Source of the DNA: Evtepia sp.
GTDB lineage: Bacteria > Bacillota > Clostridia > Oscillospirales > Oscillospiraceae
Direction: 5' to 3'
Length of the DNA stretch: 15,465 bases
NCBI GenBank assembly: GCA_020025735.1
Contig: JAHHRP010000033.1
Coordinates: 1-15,465 of the forward strand
The position numbers and the translations under genes were made by a program. Of the stretch, positions 14,117 through 15,465 are shown in pieces (position 1 is the stretch's first letter; the number at the start of each line of letters is the position of its first letter). The notes beneath the pieces are model-generated. The model was not told the origin of the DNA. It worked only from the letters and a program-made list of their open reading frames with translations, and made no database searches.

Positions 14117-15334
14117 ATGTTCTTTGATGAGCCGATCTATTTGGACCCGGGCTCCTTTGAGGACCTGATGGTTGATACCGATCAGCATAGGATCTGTTGG
14201 ATGTATCATGACATATTGTCCCAGCCCAGAATCGCTTGGCTGTTTGACCAATATGCCGGAGAACGGACATCCATCTGCAAAGCATGGACAACGATGGCCT
14301 GGGTGGCTGCCGCCTGCCAGCCCGATAGCTTTTATCTGCTGTTTAAATGGTATGGAGATTGTTACGATCGTCCGCAGCGCAGTGATCTGTATTTTGTGCA
14401 GCGGGTCCAGGGACAGGAACGTGTGCGATTTCTGAACTGGGACCATCTGCATCACCTGCCGCCCAGAGTGCAGGACTGGTTTGACCGTTTCCCCGGTCGG
14501 GTGAGTGACAATGCTAGTTTTTTTGTGGGGGACAGTGACTTCGGGCTGCATCCGATTGGACGCATCCTTCGGTTTGTGGGAAAGGACCCTGCGCGGGTGA
14601 TAGAGAAATTTGACTGGCATTTTTGCTGCCGCAGCGATTGGGAGAATGCCTTGCTGTGTGCAACGATTGCAGCTTATTTCCACAGCGTACAGGTGGCGCA
14701 GGAGATGGTGACAAAGCTGCTGCCCGATGACCTGGGGCGTTTGCCTGTCAGGGAACTGATCGAGCGGCTGAGACCTGCGGTGGGCCAGCTGGAGGAGGAA
14801 CAGATTCCGGTGCTTGACCGATACTTTCGGCGTTTGTCAGGGGAGTTTTGTTCTCCGGCGGTTCTCTCTCCCTACCTCAGCCGCAGTGCCGGACGGCTGC
14901 TCATGGATATGACCCAGACCGGGCAGCTGCGTTGGCTCCGCCTGGGAAGTAAGGGTGCCCAGCGATTGCTCCGGGATCTGTATGGCCGTTGTGCGCCTCG
15001 ACAGATGTGGGATGTGTTTGGCGGGTGGAGAGGAGAGACTTACTGTACCGTGCTGCGGCGGCCCTTGACGCGAGAGCTTGTGCGGGGTGTGTATCTCATC
15101 ACCCGGTTCAAGGACGGGACAGGGCAAGAGGTGATTGGTTTTTTCTTTCTGGAAACCCTCTCTGTGGGGGTGGTCCATCTGTGCCAGGGTGAGTTTTTTG
15201 AAGCGCTTATGGAGTTGCTCCATGGACAATATACCCGCTTCGGATCGTTTCCCAGTTTGTACCCTCGGGAGGACAGACTGGTAGAGGAATACAGCGATCG
15301 GCTCAAAGCGTTGTTTGACGAGTACGGAGGGTAA
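14117..15334 (+). CDS. Unrecognised 405-residue protein
   Basis: I do not recognise this protein and assign no function. It is probably soluble: no signal peptide and no clear membrane helix. It is rich in aromatic residues, arginine and cysteine. The N-terminal third has many Trp, Tyr and Phe (for example DSFYLLFKWYGDCYDR at about 71-86); WDHLHHLPPRVQDWFDRFPG (about 110-129) holds three histidines; KFDWHFCCRSDWENALLC (about 170-187) holds three cysteines. The middle (about 200-300) is mostly helical in character and the C terminus (GVYLITRF, EVIGFFFLETLSVGVVHLC) looks beta-rich. The start has AAGGGG 8 bases upstream and a near-consensus promoter, so it is a real gene. It lies outside the operon before it and shows no cofactor, nuclease or kinase motif that I can defend. 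A lineage-specific family is likely. Confidence 0.85.
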   Translation: MFFDEPIYLDPGSFEDLMVDTDQHRICWMYHDILSQPRIAWLFDQYAGERTSICKAWTTMAWVAAACQPDSFYLLFKWYGDCYDRPQRSDLYFVQRVQGQERVRFLNWDHLHHLPPRVQDWFDRFPGRVSDNASFFVGDSDFGLHPIGRILRFVGKDPARVIEKFDWHFCCRSDWENALLCATIAAYFHSVQVAQEMVTKLLPDDLGRLPVRELIERLRPAVGQLEEEQIPVLDRYFRRLSGEFCSPAVLSPYLSRSAGRLLMDMTQTGQLRWLRLGSKGAQRLLRDLYGRCAPRQMWDVFGGWRGETYCTVLRRPLTRELVRGVYLITRFKDGTGQEVIGFFFLETLSVGVVHLCQGEFFEALMELLHGQYTRFGSFPSLYPREDRLVEEYSDRLKALFDEYGG

Positions 15335-15465
15335 GAAAGGGTCCTTTGAAACATTGCTTGGACAGGACGGAAAAGAGCCGTGGGAACGAGCAGGAAGCGC
15401 ATAGTTAAGATGAGTTGAAAAGGATTAAGGTACTTGTAAAAGTAGTATGGATATAGTAATTACGG
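15335..15465. other. Non-coding tail of the window
   Basis: 131 bases, AT-rich towards the end. I see no gene, no hairpin followed by a T-run, and no RNA gene. A poor promoter-like pair (TTGTAA at 15434-15439, 17 bases, TAATTA at 15457-15462) lies near the window edge and could serve a gene beyond it. Confidence 0.5.

Noticed and set aside
15447..15465. Possible gene start at ATG 15447 running off the window end
   Set aside because: Only six codons are visible and no suitably placed ribosome binding site precedes it.

Overview
The window reads as a chromosomal housekeeping segment from an anaerobic, Gram-positive Clostridia bacterium. The clostridial 2[4Fe-4S] ferredoxin, strong AGGAGG-type ribosome binding sites, extended -10 promoters and fairly high GC (upper 50s percent by eye, not counted) fit the Oscillospiraceae (Flavonifractor/Oscillibacter-like gut clostridia). 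That taxonomic placement is inference. All genes but one lie on the + strand, so + is probably the leading strand.

Layout. (1) 1-320: a monocistronic ferredoxin gene with its own promoter and a strong terminator. (2) 356-2922: a promoter, a structured leader, then ddl and murF overlapping by 13 nt. They make D-Ala-D-Ala and add it to the peptidoglycan precursor. (3) 2921-4143: one minus-strand gene for a degenerate relative of methylthioribose-1-phosphate isomerase (MtnA). It has its own terminator, whose U-tract overlaps the murF stop codon, and an extended -10 promoter divergent from the next gene. (4) 4215-13884: a long same-strand, tightly packed run: ABC-F ATPase, a small acidic coiled-coil protein, prfA (RF1), tsaC, coaE, an M18 aminopeptidase, uppP and ftsK/spoIIIE. 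Several junctions overlap or are a few bases apart, and I see no internal terminator, so much of it is probably one operon. (5) 13957-15334: a perfect-stem terminator after ftsK, a near-consensus promoter, and a 405-residue protein I do not recognise. (6) 15335-15465: a non-coding tail.

Together the known genes cover cell wall precursor synthesis and lipid carrier recycling (Ddl, MurF, UppP), translation fidelity and termination (ABC-F, RF1, the t6A enzyme TsaC), coenzyme A synthesis (CoaE), peptide turnover (M18) and chromosome segregation (FtsK). I see no transposase, phage gene, CRISPR array, tRNA or rRNA.

No clear new multi-gene system is visible. The parts that most deserve a second look are the MtnA-like protein without the catalytic cysteine, the unrecognised 405-residue protein with its own promoter, the small protein coupled to RF1, a CoaE with substituted conserved positions, and the leaders of ddl and the ABC-F gene.
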